Origin: an uncultured Clostridia bacterium
GTDB taxonomy: Bacteria; Bacillota; Clostridia; Oscillospirales; Ruminococcaceae
Direction: 5' to 3'
NCBI GenBank assembly: GCA_944382905.1
Contig: CALWNU010000002.1
Location: 25,611 to 89,610 of the forward strand
DNA length: 64,000 nucleotides
Shown here: positions 26,792 to 36,531 of the stretch, in pieces
Layout: every line of letters begins with the position of its first letter
How positions within the stretch are numbered: the first letter of the stretch is position 1
Made by a program: the position numbers and the translations under genes
Notes under the pieces: generated by a model
The model's database searches: none
Told to the model about the DNA's origin: nothing
The model's input: the letters and a program-made list of their open reading frames with translations, nothing else

Positions 26792-27937
26792 TCACTGTTT
26801 TTCCAGCGCCGCGCGCCGGGAAACGGACAAAATGACCCCCATCTGCGCCAAAAGCATCATCAGCGCAGTCCCGCCGTAAGAGAAAAACGGCAGGCTGATC
26901 CCGGTGTTGGGAATCGTGTTGGTCACAACCGCGATATTCAACAACGCCTGCAAGCCCACCTGCGTGGTCAGACCTACCGCCAGCATGGTCCCGAATTTGT
27001 CCTGCGCCCGGATGGCAATGACGTAGCCGCGCCAGACCAAAAGAGCAAAGAGGATGACGATAATCGCCGCGCCGACCAGGCCCAATTCTTCGCATACGAT
27101 GGAAAAGACAAAGTCGTTTTGCGGTTCCGGAACATACAAATACTTCTGCCTGGAATTGCCCAGGCCCAGCCCCATCACACCGCCGGAACCGATGGCCAGC
27201 AACGACTGGATGGTTTGGAATCCCAGCCCCTGTGGGTCGGAAAACGGGTCCAGCCAGTATTCCAGACGGGCTTGCGCATACTGGATGACGCCGGGGATCA
27301 TTACCACCACGACGATGCCCGCCGCCAAAACGCCAACGCCCAGCGCAAACCATTTTAAATCAACGCCGCCGACGAACATCATAACTACCCCGATGGTGGC
27401 AATGAGCACCGTGCCGGACAAATGGGGCTCCATCATCATCAGCCCCGCAATGATTCCCAGTACGATCAGAAACGGGACGATTCCGTACCGGAAGGTCTTC
27501 ATCTTTTCTCCATATCCCGTGACCATTTTGGCAAACATGACCACAATCGCAAATTTGGCGATCTCCGACGGCTGGAAGGTGATGATATTGCCGATGGCAA
27601 TCCATCGGTGTACGCCTGCAATTTTGGGTAGAAATAAAACGATAATCAACAGCACCACAGCAACGCCCATCACCGGCAAAGCCAGCTTCTGCCAAAAGCG
27701 ATAGTCAAAATGGGACGCCACAATCATCGCCACAATGCCGGCGATGGCAAACACCAGTTGGCGTTTGATGTAATAAAAGCTGTCATTGTCGTTGTAATAG
27801 GCATAGGCATAGCTGGCAGAAAACAGCATGATCAGGCCAAAGGTCAATAAAAGCAGGACCAGTACCAAAAAGGTAACGTCCAGATTTCCCCTGCCTGTCG
27901 GACGTTTTTTCTTTTCTTTTGTCTGTTGCTGCGCCAT
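26792..27937 (-). CDS. ftsW: SEDS glycosyltransferase FtsW/SpoVE
   Basis: Septal peptidoglycan polymerase, multi-pass membrane protein (about ten helices) of 381 residues. The loop with the catalytic Asp is seen around KFGTMLAVGLTTQVGLQALLNIAVVTNTIPNTGISLPFFSYGGTAL, a strong SEDS signature. The N-terminal cytoplasmic tail is basic (KEKKKRP). It is followed by murG. In Bacillus the gene in this position is spoVE; FtsW versus SpoVE cannot be split here. Confidence 0.95.
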   Translation of the reverse strand: MAQQQTKEKKKRPTGRGNLDVTFLVLVLLLLTFGLIMLFSASYAYAYYNDNDSFYYIKRQLVFAIAGIVAMIVASHFDYRFWQKLALPVMGVAVVLLIIVLFLPKIAGVHRWIAIGNIITFQPSEIAKFAIVVMFAKMVTGYGEKMKTFRYGIVPFLIVLGIIAGLMMMEPHLSGTVLIATIGVVMMFVGGVDLKWFALGVGVLAAGIVVVVMIPGVIQYAQARLEYWLDPFSDPQGLGFQTIQSLLAIGSGGVMGLGLGNSRQKYLYVPEPQNDFVFSIVCEELGLVGAAIIVILFALLVWRGYVIAIRAQDKFGTMLAVGLTTQVGLQALLNIAVVTNTIPNTGISLPFFSYGGTALMMLLAQMGVILSVSRRAALEKQ

Positions 27938-27967
27938 CCATGCTCCCTCTTTCCCGACAAAATTCCG

Positions 27968-28978
27968 CTATAAGGACACGATCCACCACACGCCCAACAC
28001 ACAGCCGATGGCGGTAATCGCAGAAAATACCCCTACGATTTTCACCTCGCTCCAGCCACACATTTCAAAGTGATGGTGGATCGGGCTCATTTTAAAGATC
28101 CGTTTTCCGGTGAGTTTAAAGGAAGCCACCTGCAGCATCACCGAAAGCGTCTCCACCAAATAGATGATCCCAAGTATGGCGATCAAAAACGGAAGTCCCA
28201 GCCCAAACCCCAAAGCTACGACGATGCCGCCCAAAAACATGGAACCGGTATCGCCCATAAACACCTTGGCTGGATGGAAATTCCAGATCAAAAACCCAAG
28301 CATTGCCCCCGCCACCGCTATTGCCAACAGCTGCATTTCATAGGCGGAAAGGATTGCGGCGATCACCATGAACCCCAAGCTGACCACGAATGTCACCGAG
28401 CTGGCCAACCCGTCGATCCCATCGGTCAGGTTCACCGCGTTGACAGTGCCCACCACAAGGATTAACAGCGCCACCGGATAATAAAACAATCCCAAATCCA
28501 ACGGGCCGATCACCGGAATCCACAGTACAGTGGAAGTATCCCCCGCCAGATAAAGAATACTCAGATAAATCGCCGAAATCAAGATCTGCATCACCATTTT
28601 TTGACCGGCAGTCAGACCCAGATTGCGTTTTTTGACGACTTTAATATAATCGTCCACAAACCCCAAAAAGGCAAACGCCATAGCCATCACCATGCCGGCG
28701 AACAGACGGGTCCCAAGCAGCGGGGACAGCTCACTTTCTCCGCCGTCTGCGCTCATATATACCAAATACCCTACCGTGGTGGCCACCAGCACGCCTGCAA
28801 TAAACAGAAATCCGCCCATAGTCGGCGTACCCTGCTTGTTTTTATGCCAAACCGGGCCAATGTCCAAAATCGTTTGGCCGTACTTGACTTTCCGCAGCAG
28901 CGGGATCAGCCAAAATCCCATCAGCGCCGTAATGCCAAAGGACAGCAAAGCTGTGGTCAAAATGATAAACGTCCTCAT
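27968..28978 (-). CDS. mraY: Phospho-N-acetylmuramoyl-pentapeptide transferase
   Basis: Makes lipid I from UDP-MurNAc-pentapeptide and undecaprenyl phosphate at the membrane. It has 336 residues and about ten transmembrane helices. Motifs seen are KQGTPTMGGFLFI, the catalytic FVDDYIKVVKKRNLGL, VNLTDGIDGLA, NFHPAKVFMGDTGSMFLGG and MSPIHHHFE near the C-terminus. The next gene is ftsW; the murD usually between them is missing. Confidence 0.98.
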   Translation of the reverse strand: MRTFIILTTALLSFGITALMGFWLIPLLRKVKYGQTILDIGPVWHKNKQGTPTMGGFLFIAGVLVATTVGYLVYMSADGGESELSPLLGTRLFAGMVMAMAFAFLGFVDDYIKVVKKRNLGLTAGQKMVMQILISAIYLSILYLAGDTSTVLWIPVIGPLDLGLFYYPVALLILVVGTVNAVNLTDGIDGLASSVTFVVSLGFMVIAAILSAYEMQLLAIAVAGAMLGFLIWNFHPAKVFMGDTGSMFLGGIVVALGFGLGLPFLIAILGIIYLVETLSVMLQVASFKLTGKRIFKMSPIHHHFEMCGWSEVKIVGVFSAITAIGCVLGVWWIVSL

Positions 28979-29045
28979 AATCCGCCCCTATCTGCCGGCC
29001 CGCACCAGCGTGTTGTCATTTTGCGGGATGTCAAATGGTATGCCC

Positions 29046-30404
29046 TTACGCCTGTTGATAGACCGCCTCAACCAGCGTTTCCAGCGCCATGCCGTGGCTT
29101 CCTTTCACCCAGAGGATATCCCCTTTGCGCACGCCATCGATCACATGGTCGGTCAGCGCCTGCTTTCCCTCGAACCAAGCGGTATCCGGTACGCCGGATT
29201 CCTTTGCCGCTTCCACCAGAAGACGGGACAGCGGCCCATAGGCATAAACCGCGTCTAAATGCAGCGTGCCCGCCAGCTCGCCAATCCGCCGATGCGCCTG
29301 CTCGGCCAAATACCCCAGCTCCAGCATATCCGCCAGTACGGCGATCCGCCGGCCCTGACAAGGCATCCCCGCCAGCGTGGTCAGCGCCGCCTTCATGGAT
29401 TCCGGCCCGGCATTGTAGCAGTCTTCCACCACAGTAAAGCCGTGGAACGGCGTAATCTTCTGCCGCCAGCCGGACACCTGGTATTTGTCCAGCGCTGCAG
29501 CCGCTTCTTTGGGTTCCATGCCCAGACATACGCCCACCCCAAACGCCGCCAGCGCGTTGAGCACATTGTGCGGACCCATACAGGGGATGTGCGCCGGATA
29601 CTGTTCCCCCTGATAGCAGATGGTAAAGGTGGTGCTGCCCATTAATACGATGATATCCTTTGCCGTGATTTGGCAATTTTTATTTTCGATCCCATAAAAA
29701 ATCACATGGCAGTCCGGATTTTGATATCCCCACAACAGCGGGTCGTCCCCGTTGAGCAAAAGCGGCGCGCCTTCGCGCAGGCCCTGGACGATTTCCAATT
29801 TGGCCCGCCGGATATTCTGCTGGCTGCCAAGGCGCTCCATGTGGGAAACGCCAATATTGGTAATTACGCCGACCTGGGGCAGCAGGGTGGTCGCCAGCTC
29901 TTCGATTTCTCCCAGGGCGGTCATGCCCATCTCAATGACTGCCGCCTGATGCTCCGGCGTCAGCTGCAATAGCGTCTGGGGCACCCCGATATTATTATTC
30001 AAATTCTCCTGGGTCGTCAAGGTGCGGTATTTTTGCCGCACCACCGCCGCGATCATTTCCCGGGTGGTGGTTTTCCCCACGCTGCCGGTGATCCCCACCG
30101 TCACCGGGTCGATCTTGATCCGCCGCAACCGCGCCAGGGCCCGCAGCGCCCGTTCGGTATTGCCTACATACAAGGTCTTTTCCGCCGGCTCTTCTCCTTT
30201 TTTATGAGCAATCACGGCAACGGCTCCTTTTTCCAGCGCCTGGCCAATGAATTGGTGCCCGTCGAAGTTTTCTCCCTCCAAAGCGACAAACAAGCTGCCT
30301 GGAGTCACCTGCCGAGAATCGGTGACAATCCGGTCTACCGTCCCAAACAGCTTTTTGTCCGCGCAGACCCATTCGCTGATTTCACTCAATGAATAGCCGT
30401 TCAA
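29046..30404 (-). CDS. murF: UDP-MurNAc-tripeptide--D-Ala-D-Ala ligase
   Basis: Adds D-Ala-D-Ala, the product of ddl, to the UDP-MurNAc-tripeptide. It has 452 residues. The Mur ligase ATP loop is GITGSVGKTTTREMI, then ENLNNNIGVPQTLL and EMGM, and the C-terminal domain has EDCYNAGPESMKAAL. It lies 10 bases after murE. Confidence 0.97.
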   Translation of the reverse strand: MNGYSLSEISEWVCADKKLFGTVDRIVTDSRQVTPGSLFVALEGENFDGHQFIGQALEKGAVAVIAHKKGEEPAEKTLYVGNTERALRALARLRRIKIDPVTVGITGSVGKTTTREMIAAVVRQKYRTLTTQENLNNNIGVPQTLLQLTPEHQAAVIEMGMTALGEIEELATTLLPQVGVITNIGVSHMERLGSQQNIRRAKLEIVQGLREGAPLLLNGDDPLLWGYQNPDCHVIFYGIENKNCQITAKDIIVLMGSTTFTICYQGEQYPAHIPCMGPHNVLNALAAFGVGVCLGMEPKEAAAALDKYQVSGWRQKITPFHGFTVVEDCYNAGPESMKAALTTLAGMPCQGRRIAVLADMLELGYLAEQAHRRIGELAGTLHLDAVYAYGPLSRLLVEAAKESGVPDTAWFEGKQALTDHVIDGVRKGDILWVKGSHGMALETLVEAVYQQA

Positions 30405-30413
30405 AAAACTCCC

Positions 30414-31859
30414 TCATTTCCTGTCTTTTTGCTGCGCCAAAAGCCGCGCTACCACTTCCCGCTCGTCAAAATGGATGGTGCCGTAATCCAGCACCTGGTA
30501 ATCCTCATGCCCTTTTCCCGCCAACACCAGCACATCGCCTGGCTGCGCATGATCCAGCGCCCATTCGATGGCCGTATACCGGTCCGGGATGACTTCATAC
30601 GGGACTTTTGTCCCCGCAAAGCCGGGCAGCGCGTCTTCGATAATCTTGAGCGGATCTTCCCGGCGTGGATTGTCAGAGGTCAGGATCATATAATCCGCGT
30701 ATTTGGCCACCGCCTGCGCCATGTAAATCCGCTTGGAAGGATCCCGTTCGCCCGCGCATCCAAACAATACCATCAGCCGGTTTTTCACAAACGGTTTCAA
30801 GGCGGGAAGCACTTTTTCCAACCCGTCCGGCGTATGCGCATAATCCCGGATCACGGTAAAGTCCGTGCCGGTAGACAATACTTCCGTCCGGCCGGGAATC
30901 CCCGGACAGCTGGACAGGCCCTGGGCGACCTGGGGGAGCGTCAGCCCCAAGGATAAGGCCGCAACCCCGGCTGCCATGGCGTTTGCCACGGAAAATTCCC
31001 CCGGCATGGGGAAATCCACCCGGCTGATCTGAGACTGCCCCACGATGGTAAACCGGTTGCGGTCCACCGCCGGCCGGATATCTTTCGCCGTAAAGTCCGC
31101 CTCGTCATGATGTACAGAAAAGGTCCTGACCTGGCAGGATACCTCTCTCGCCAGCCGGCGGCCATATTCGTCGTCCAGATTGATCACCGCGGTATCGCAC
31201 AAATCGAACAGCTTCTTTTTGGCCTGATAGTATGCTTCCATGGTCCTGTGGTAATCCAGATGATCCTGGGTCAGATTGGTAAATACCCCTACCGCAAACC
31301 GGCATCCCGCCAGCCGTTTCTGATCCAGCGCGTGGGAAGACGTTTCCATCACCACGTACTCGCATCCCGCCTGGACCATGCGCGAAAACAGCACATGCAG
31401 CTCGCCGGGATCCGGGGTCGTATTCTTGGCCGGCAAAGTCATGTCATCAATTTCATTTTGGATCGTGCCGATCAAGCCCACCTTTTTCCCCGCAGATTCT
31501 AACAGATGCTTGAGCAAATAAGTACAGGTAGTCTTGCCGTTGGTCCCGGTAATGCCCACCAGTTTCATTTTGCGGGCCGGGTTACCGAAAAAATTGCCGC
31601 ATAAAATGCCGTACGCTTCCCGGCTGTCGGCCACCAGCAGCTGTTGGCTCAGGCCCAAATCCTTTTCGCACACCACCGCCGCTGCGCCTTCGTCCAGCGC
31701 TTGGCGGGCCGCCGTATGCCCGTCAAAACGGGCGCCGGCGACACATACGAACAGGCATCCGGGCGTGATCTGCCTGGAATCGCTGGTCACCTTCGCAATT
31801 TCCACATTTTCCACAGCCCCTTGAAATGGGACGCCCTGCATTACGTCAAACAGTTCCAC
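30414..31859 (-). CDS. murE: UDP-MurNAc-L-Ala-D-Glu--diaminopimelate-type ligase
   Basis: Adds the third stem-peptide residue. It has 481 residues from a GTG start behind GGGGT. Motifs seen are VGITGTNGKTTCTYLL (ATP loop), TTPD and MVMETSSHALDQKR, and the C-terminal DNPRREDP motif, which in MurE contacts meso-diaminopimelate. This makes mDAP, rather than lysine, the probable substrate. It follows the PBP gene by 115 bases. Confidence 0.96.
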   Translation of the reverse strand: MELFDVMQGVPFQGAVENVEIAKVTSDSRQITPGCLFVCVAGARFDGHTAARQALDEGAAAVVCEKDLGLSQQLLVADSREAYGILCGNFFGNPARKMKLVGITGTNGKTTCTYLLKHLLESAGKKVGLIGTIQNEIDDMTLPAKNTTPDPGELHVLFSRMVQAGCEYVVMETSSHALDQKRLAGCRFAVGVFTNLTQDHLDYHRTMEAYYQAKKKLFDLCDTAVINLDDEYGRRLAREVSCQVRTFSVHHDEADFTAKDIRPAVDRNRFTIVGQSQISRVDFPMPGEFSVANAMAAGVAALSLGLTLPQVAQGLSSCPGIPGRTEVLSTGTDFTVIRDYAHTPDGLEKVLPALKPFVKNRLMVLFGCAGERDPSKRIYMAQAVAKYADYMILTSDNPRREDPLKIIEDALPGFAGTKVPYEVIPDRYTAIEWALDHAQPGDVLVLAGKGHEDYQVLDYGTIHFDEREVVARLLAQQKDRK

Positions 31860-31973
31860 TCGAAGTTACCCCCTTTGTCGCGTTGGGGAATGCATTTGTC
31901 TATTTCTGCATTCAACCGCACCTTTGATTGTAGCATACGCCATGGTTCGAAGGGTGGCTGAATGGGTCGGATT

Positions 31974-34193
31974 TTAAGAGCTTTCTTCCTCCGGCGCGGC
32001 GCTGACCTGCTCCACGGTGACGGTCACCACCGTTCCAGGTTGGACCTGCTCGCCCGGCTGAGGCGACTGGCCGGTCACCTGTGTCTGCACATTATCGGCA
32101 AAATCCCCTTCGATTTTGATGTTCAACCCCGCATTTAGGATCGCCGTATTGGCTTGTTTTCCCGTCTTGCCCAGCACGTCTGGCACCGAGACGGATTCGG
32201 CCAGTTCGGTTTCGTCTGTATACAAAATTACCGTGCCGCCGTATGGAATTTCATACCCATACTGGGGGACCTGCTTGAGTACCGAGGTCCCTTCGCCGAC
32301 AATGCGCGCCTTCAGCCCCAGGTCATTGAGCTGAGACTGGGCTTCTTCCAGCATGACGTCAGTCAAATAGGGAACTTCCACGCTGGTATTTTCGTCCACG
32401 TCCAGCTCCGGTTCCATCCCCAGATAGGGCAGGATATCCGCCATCATATTTTTTACCACCGGCGCGGCAATGGTCGAACCGTAAGGATCGTCCAGCTTCG
32501 GTTCGTCCAGCATAACCAAAACGGCAATCTGCGGGTCGTCTGCCGGCGCGAAGCCCAGAAAGGACAAAATTTTCCAATCGCTGTCGTTCTGGCCCAGCTT
32601 TTCGGAAGTACCGGTTTTCCCGCCGATCCGGAACCCAGGCAGCGCCGCATTCCGGCCGGAACCTTCGGAAACGACTCCTTCGCACAGCAGCGCTACCGTC
32701 TGGCTGGTTTCCTCGGAAATCACCTGGCGTTTGACCACCGGGGTCGTTTCCGACACCACGTTTTGATTCTCATCCACAACCTGTTTTACTACATACGGCT
32801 GCATCAGTTCGCCGCCGTTGATTGCCGCGGAAACAGCCGTAATCAGCTGCAGCGCGGTCACTTTAAACGTCTGGCCGAAGGAACTACTGGACAATTCGGT
32901 AATGCCAAAATCCTCATCCGAATGGTAAATGCTTTCCGCTTCGCCAGGCAAATCGATCCCGGTTGTCTGCATTAGGCCGAACGCCTGGAAATATTCCCGG
33001 AACTTTTCCTGTCCCAACGCCTGGCCATAGGAAATAAACGCCGGGTTGCAGGAATTTTGCAACGTCTGGGCAAAGGTCTGGGTCCCGTGGCCTGCCAGCT
33101 TCCAGCAGTGGTAGACAACCCCGCCGGACTCGTAAGATCCAGTACAGGTAAACATATTATCCAGCCCGACGACCTTTTCTTCCAGTACGGCGGAGGTGGT
33201 AATGATTTTAAAGACCGAACCCGGTTCATACGGGTCGGAAATCGCCTTGTTCCGCCATTGCTCATACTGCGCCTCCAACAGCGCTTCCTGATACGCATCC
33301 TCATCCGTAATGGCGTCCAACTGTGCCTGCACCGCTTCATCGTAAATGGTATTGGGCGAATTGGGATCAAAATCCGGCTTGGTGCTCATAGCGAGGATTT
33401 CGCCGGTTTGTACGTCCATGACAATGGCGCAGGCCTTGTTTTGCACCTCATGCTCAATCACCGCTTGTTCCAGGTGCTTATCGACAAAGCGCTGGATATT
33501 CACGTCGATGGTCAGCACCAGATCATTGCCGTTCTGGGCTTCGTACATCTTTTCATATTTAAACGGCATGTCGGTTCCCCAGGCGTTTTTCGCCGAGACA
33601 ATCTGTCCGTTGGTGCCGCTTAACACGCTGTCATAATACGCCTCGATCCCATACGCGCCCTGGTTCTCGCTGCCGGTAAATCCCAACACGGTGGAAGCCA
33701 GCGTCCCATAGGGATAGTAGCGTTTATAATCCTCCTCCAGGCCCACGCAGCTGATGTCGTTTTCCGTGATAAATTCTGTCACTTCATCCGCCAAGGGCCG
33801 CTCAATCTTTTTCTTGATGATCTCATAATAGGTATTCCGCTGGGATTTTTCCAATACAAATTCTTCCGATACGTCCAGGATCTCCGAAAGCCCCTCGGCA
33901 ATCAGCTGCCGTTCCTCTTCCGAATCAATGTCCACCGGCGAAAGGTAGACCGTCCAGACCGTACCGCTCGTCGCCAAAATCTCGCCATTTCGGTCATAGA
34001 TCGTCCCGCGCTGGGCGCTGAGACTGGTCACCCGCATTTGCTGGCGGGCAGCGCGCTTTTGCAAATCTTCCGCCTGCACCACCTGCAGCTGAAACAGCCT
34101 GCCGATGATAATGGAAGACCCGACCACTGAGATTGCGAGGATCAGAGCAAGGATTCTTTTTTTCATTTGCACCGTTGTGCTGGGAAAGGCCAT
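31974..34193 (-). CDS. Class B penicillin-binding protein with PASTA domains (SpoVD/FtsI-like)
   Basis: Transpeptidase that crosslinks septal or cortex peptidoglycan with the SEDS partner. It has 739 residues from the ATG at 34193, chosen for its upstream GGAGGAGA. An N-terminal membrane anchor (LALILAISVVGSSIIIGRLF) is followed by the dimerisation domain (RGTIYDRNGEILA), a transpeptidase domain with SxxK in PGSVFK, SxN in NSCNPAF and KTG in GGKTGTSE, and two C-terminal PASTA repeats (VPYLTDVMLEEAQSQLNDLGLKA and VPDVLGKTGKQANTAILNAGLNI). PASTA repeats favour SpoVD-type over FtsI, but the name stays open. Confidence 0.93.
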   Translation of the reverse strand: MAFPSTTVQMKKRILALILAISVVGSSIIIGRLFQLQVVQAEDLQKRAARQQMRVTSLSAQRGTIYDRNGEILATSGTVWTVYLSPVDIDSEEERQLIAEGLSEILDVSEEFVLEKSQRNTYYEIIKKKIERPLADEVTEFITENDISCVGLEEDYKRYYPYGTLASTVLGFTGSENQGAYGIEAYYDSVLSGTNGQIVSAKNAWGTDMPFKYEKMYEAQNGNDLVLTIDVNIQRFVDKHLEQAVIEHEVQNKACAIVMDVQTGEILAMSTKPDFDPNSPNTIYDEAVQAQLDAITDEDAYQEALLEAQYEQWRNKAISDPYEPGSVFKIITTSAVLEEKVVGLDNMFTCTGSYESGGVVYHCWKLAGHGTQTFAQTLQNSCNPAFISYGQALGQEKFREYFQAFGLMQTTGIDLPGEAESIYHSDEDFGITELSSSSFGQTFKVTALQLITAVSAAINGGELMQPYVVKQVVDENQNVVSETTPVVKRQVISEETSQTVALLCEGVVSEGSGRNAALPGFRIGGKTGTSEKLGQNDSDWKILSFLGFAPADDPQIAVLVMLDEPKLDDPYGSTIAAPVVKNMMADILPYLGMEPELDVDENTSVEVPYLTDVMLEEAQSQLNDLGLKARIVGEGTSVLKQVPQYGYEIPYGGTVILYTDETELAESVSVPDVLGKTGKQANTAILNAGLNIKIEGDFADNVQTQVTGQSPQPGEQVQPGTVVTVTVEQVSAAPEEESS

Positions 34194-34247
34194 GGTATTC
34201 TCCTCCGTTCCGGCCGCAGCCGGATGCTGGTTGGTTTTTGTTGAAAC

Positions 34248-34284
34248 AAAAGGAGTTAAGAAATTCCTTCTCAACTCCCTCGCT
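34248..34284 (-). terminator. Possible attenuator between ftsL and the PBP gene
   Basis: GGAGTTAAGAA and the complementary TTCTCAACTCC form a hairpin with one mismatch, followed on the minus strand by CTTTTGTTT, between ftsL and the PBP ATG. It may lower read-through into the PBP gene. The T-run is imperfect. Confidence 0.35.
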
Positions 34285-34377
34285 GTCACACTAGAAGCCG
34301 ACGGCGCCGCCCGGCTGATCCAAAGCCGGCGCTGCGCATATCCCCCCTACTGTCTTCCTCTTTATATGGTTATTGCT

Positions 34378-34851
34378 TTAAAATTTCAGATATTCCTGAA
34401 TTTTGGTAATGATCTGCCCAATGGCGGCAAAAATGGGAAACCCGCCGCTGTTTTTTGCGGTTACAACATCCTGGGAAGAAAGGTTCACATATTCCACCTG
34501 ATAATTTTCCAGCTCGTTGAGTCCCAGTTCGTTGACCGCCGTCTGCGCGATGGTCTGGTCCGACATTTTCGCATCCAGTTCCCGCGTCAGCCTGGCATTT
34601 TCGTTCTGCAGCTGCTCCAGTTCATTGGTCGCGGATGTAATTTCTGCGCTGACCTCTGCAATCATCGCGTTGTTATACAATAATAAAGCGGTGATCGAAA
34701 CCACGATTGTGGCCACCATCACCAGAGTGATGGGCCGCACGCCATACAGCGATTTGACCGGCTGTGCTCTTTTGACGACTTTTACTTTCGGTTGCTCCGC
34801 GACCTTCGGCTCATAGCGCGAAAGGTCGTAAGCCTGGCTTCCTGAGGTCAT
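34378..34851 (-). CDS. ftsL: FtsL-like septum protein
   Basis: 157 residues with a cytoplasmic N-terminus (1-40), a single transmembrane helix (PITLVMVATIVVSITALLLY, about 41-60) and an extracellular heptad-rich coiled coil (about 62-98, EITSATNELEQLQNENARLTREL), ending in a C-terminal segment. This plan and the position between rsmH and the PBP gene identify FtsL, which pairs with FtsB and FtsQ. Sequence conservation in this family is low, so the assignment leans on context. Confidence 0.8.
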   Translation of the reverse strand: MTSGSQAYDLSRYEPKVAEQPKVKVVKRAQPVKSLYGVRPITLVMVATIVVSITALLLYNNAMIAEVSAEITSATNELEQLQNENARLTRELDAKMSDQTIAQTAVNELGLNELENYQVEYVNLSSQDVVTAKNSGGFPIFAAIGQIITKIQEYLKF

Positions 34852-34881
34852 CCCCTCACCCTTTCTGCTCCTTTTTTCTTT

Positions 34882-35811
34882 TTATTCCCGGTTTTTTTCC
34901 ACAATCCGCAGCTTGGCGCTGCGGCTCCTGCGGTTCTGTTCCAGTTCCTGCTCCGACGGTGTAATCGGCTTGCGATTCACCAGCTTGCCGCGCGGCTTCC
35001 GCCCACAGACGCATACCGGGAAATCCGGCGGACAAATACAGCCTCGCGCAAAATCGGCAAATTTTTGTTTGACCATCCGGTCCTCCAACGAGTGGAAGGT
35101 AATCACGGCAAACCGGCCGCCCGGATTGAGAAAGTCAAACGCCTGATCCAGAACCTGCGACAGGGAATCCAGTTCGCCGTTGACGGCGATGCGGATCGCC
35201 TGAAAGGTTTTTTTGGCAGGGTTCTTTTCCCGCCTGGCGGAATAGGGCATCGATTCCCTGATAATCTCCGCCAACTGCCCAGTAGTGGTAATCGGCGCTT
35301 TCGCCCGCGCTTTTTCAATCTGTCTGGCGATGCTGAAAGCATATTTTTCTTCGCCGAACTCCCGGATAATCCGGGTCAATTCCTCCACGGAATAGGTGTT
35401 CACCAAATCCTGGGCGCTTGGGCCGACCTTGCTCATCCGCATATCCAACGGCGCGTCCTGATGGTAGGAAAACCCCCGCTCCGCTGTGTCTAGCTGGTAA
35501 GAAGAAACGCCCAAGTCCAGTAAGACGCCGTCCACTCCGGTAATTCCCCGCTCCTTTAACTGCCAGCACAGATCCTTAAAATCCGCCTGTATGACCGCAG
35601 CCTGTGGATATGGCGCCAACCGCTTTTGTGCAATGCTCACTGCGTCCGGATCCTTGTCCAGTGCAAACAGCTTCCCTGTGGTGAGCCGTTTTGCAATTTG
35701 ACAGGAATGTCCAGCCCCTCCTGCTGTCCCGTCCACATAGATGCCGTCCGGCCGGATGTTCAACCCCGCGATGCTTTCTTCCAACATCACGGAATAATGG
35801 GAAAATTCCAT
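34882..35811 (-). CDS. rsmH: 16S rRNA m4C1402 methyltransferase
   Basis: SAM-dependent N4-methylation of C1402. It has 309 residues, with the family start (FSHYSVMLEESI), VDGTAGGAGHSCQIAK as the SAM loop, LDLGVSSYQLDTAERGFSY, and the C-terminal VITFHSLEDRMVKQKF. Old name mraW. It is 28 bases after mraZ. Confidence 0.98.
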   Translation of the reverse strand: MEFSHYSVMLEESIAGLNIRPDGIYVDGTAGGAGHSCQIAKRLTTGKLFALDKDPDAVSIAQKRLAPYPQAAVIQADFKDLCWQLKERGITGVDGVLLDLGVSSYQLDTAERGFSYHQDAPLDMRMSKVGPSAQDLVNTYSVEELTRIIREFGEEKYAFSIARQIEKARAKAPITTTGQLAEIIRESMPYSARREKNPAKKTFQAIRIAVNGELDSLSQVLDQAFDFLNPGGRFAVITFHSLEDRMVKQKFADFARGCICPPDFPVCVCGRKPRGKLVNRKPITPSEQELEQNRRSRSAKLRIVEKNRE

Positions 35812-35839
35812 TGCTCCGCTCCTTTCGGCATGCTTGTGA

Positions 35840-36259
35840 CTAGAATCCCAACTCCTCCATCGCTTGTTCGATGGTCTCGGCGGTCAGCTCCTCGCAGTTC
35901 TGGTTCCATCTTTCTCTATCCCAGATCTCTGCCCGGCTGGATGCGCCGATGATCATGATGTCTTTTTCCAGGCCCGCATGTTCCCGCAATTTTGCCGGAA
36001 TCACAATTCGTCCCTGTTTATCCACTTCCACCTCCGCCGCGCCGGCAAAGAAATACCGCTGCAGCGGGCGGGATTTGGAGAGGGGAAGCTCCTTTATCTT
36101 TTTTTCCAGATTACCCCACTCTTCCAAAGAGTACACAAACAGGCAGCCGTCCAGGCCCTTCGACAGGATGAAGCGATCGCCAAGATCGGTTAAAAGCTTC
36201 GCGGGAAAATTGACACGGCCTTTTGCGTCCAGCGTATGCGCGTATTCGCCGATCAGCAT
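35840..36259 (-). CDS. mraZ: Transcriptional regulator MraZ
   Basis: DNA-binding repressor of the division cluster. It has 139 residues with two AbrB-like repeats: LIGEYAHTLDAKGRVNFPAKL at the start and VEVDKQGRIVIPAKLREHAGL in the middle, each with a DxxGRxxxPxxLR signature. It is the first gene of the cluster and known to bind direct repeats upstream of itself. Confidence 0.97.
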   Translation of the reverse strand: MLIGEYAHTLDAKGRVNFPAKLLTDLGDRFILSKGLDGCLFVYSLEEWGNLEKKIKELPLSKSRPLQRYFFAGAAEVEVDKQGRIVIPAKLREHAGLEKDIMIIGASSRAEIWDRERWNQNCEELTAETIEQAMEELGF

Positions 36260-36325
36260 TTCCCACCATCCTCTCTTTTTCTCAACTTTTAACCACTTTG
36301 CCCCACTTCACACCACTGTAGCTCC

Positions 36326-36354
36326 ATTATAACGAGTTTTTTTCCAAAATGCAA
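36326..36354 (-). promoter_or_regulatory. Promoter of the dcw cluster, with MraZ-box-like repeats
   Basis: -35 TTGCAT (36349-36354) and a perfect -10 TATAAT (36326-36331) with spacer 17. Downstream of the -10, the minus strand reads GTGGTGTGAAGTGGGGCAAAG followed by GTTAAAAG, so GTGG-type triplets of the kind MraZ recognises (TGGGN repeats) lie between promoter and mraZ. That assignment is tentative. Confidence 0.65.
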
Positions 36355-36467
36355 CGTTCCTTTGAAAAAAACAGAAATATTTTTTTCAAAAATTCTGTCC
36401 CATTTCCGCCATTTTCCCCATTTTTCCATTCGCATTTCATTTTTGGAATAACTTTCCAACAATTCGC

Positions 36468-36496
36468 TTGACTTTTTCCAAATCCCAGCATAAAAT
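36468..36496 (+). promoter_or_regulatory. Promoter of cysK
   Basis: -35 TTGACT (36468-36473) and -10 TAAAAT (36491-36496), spacer 17, 20 bases before the AAGGAGG of cysK. Confidence 0.65.
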
Positions 36497-36531
36497 GGCA
36501 CCAGCAGACGTAAACCAAGGAGGTATTTGAA

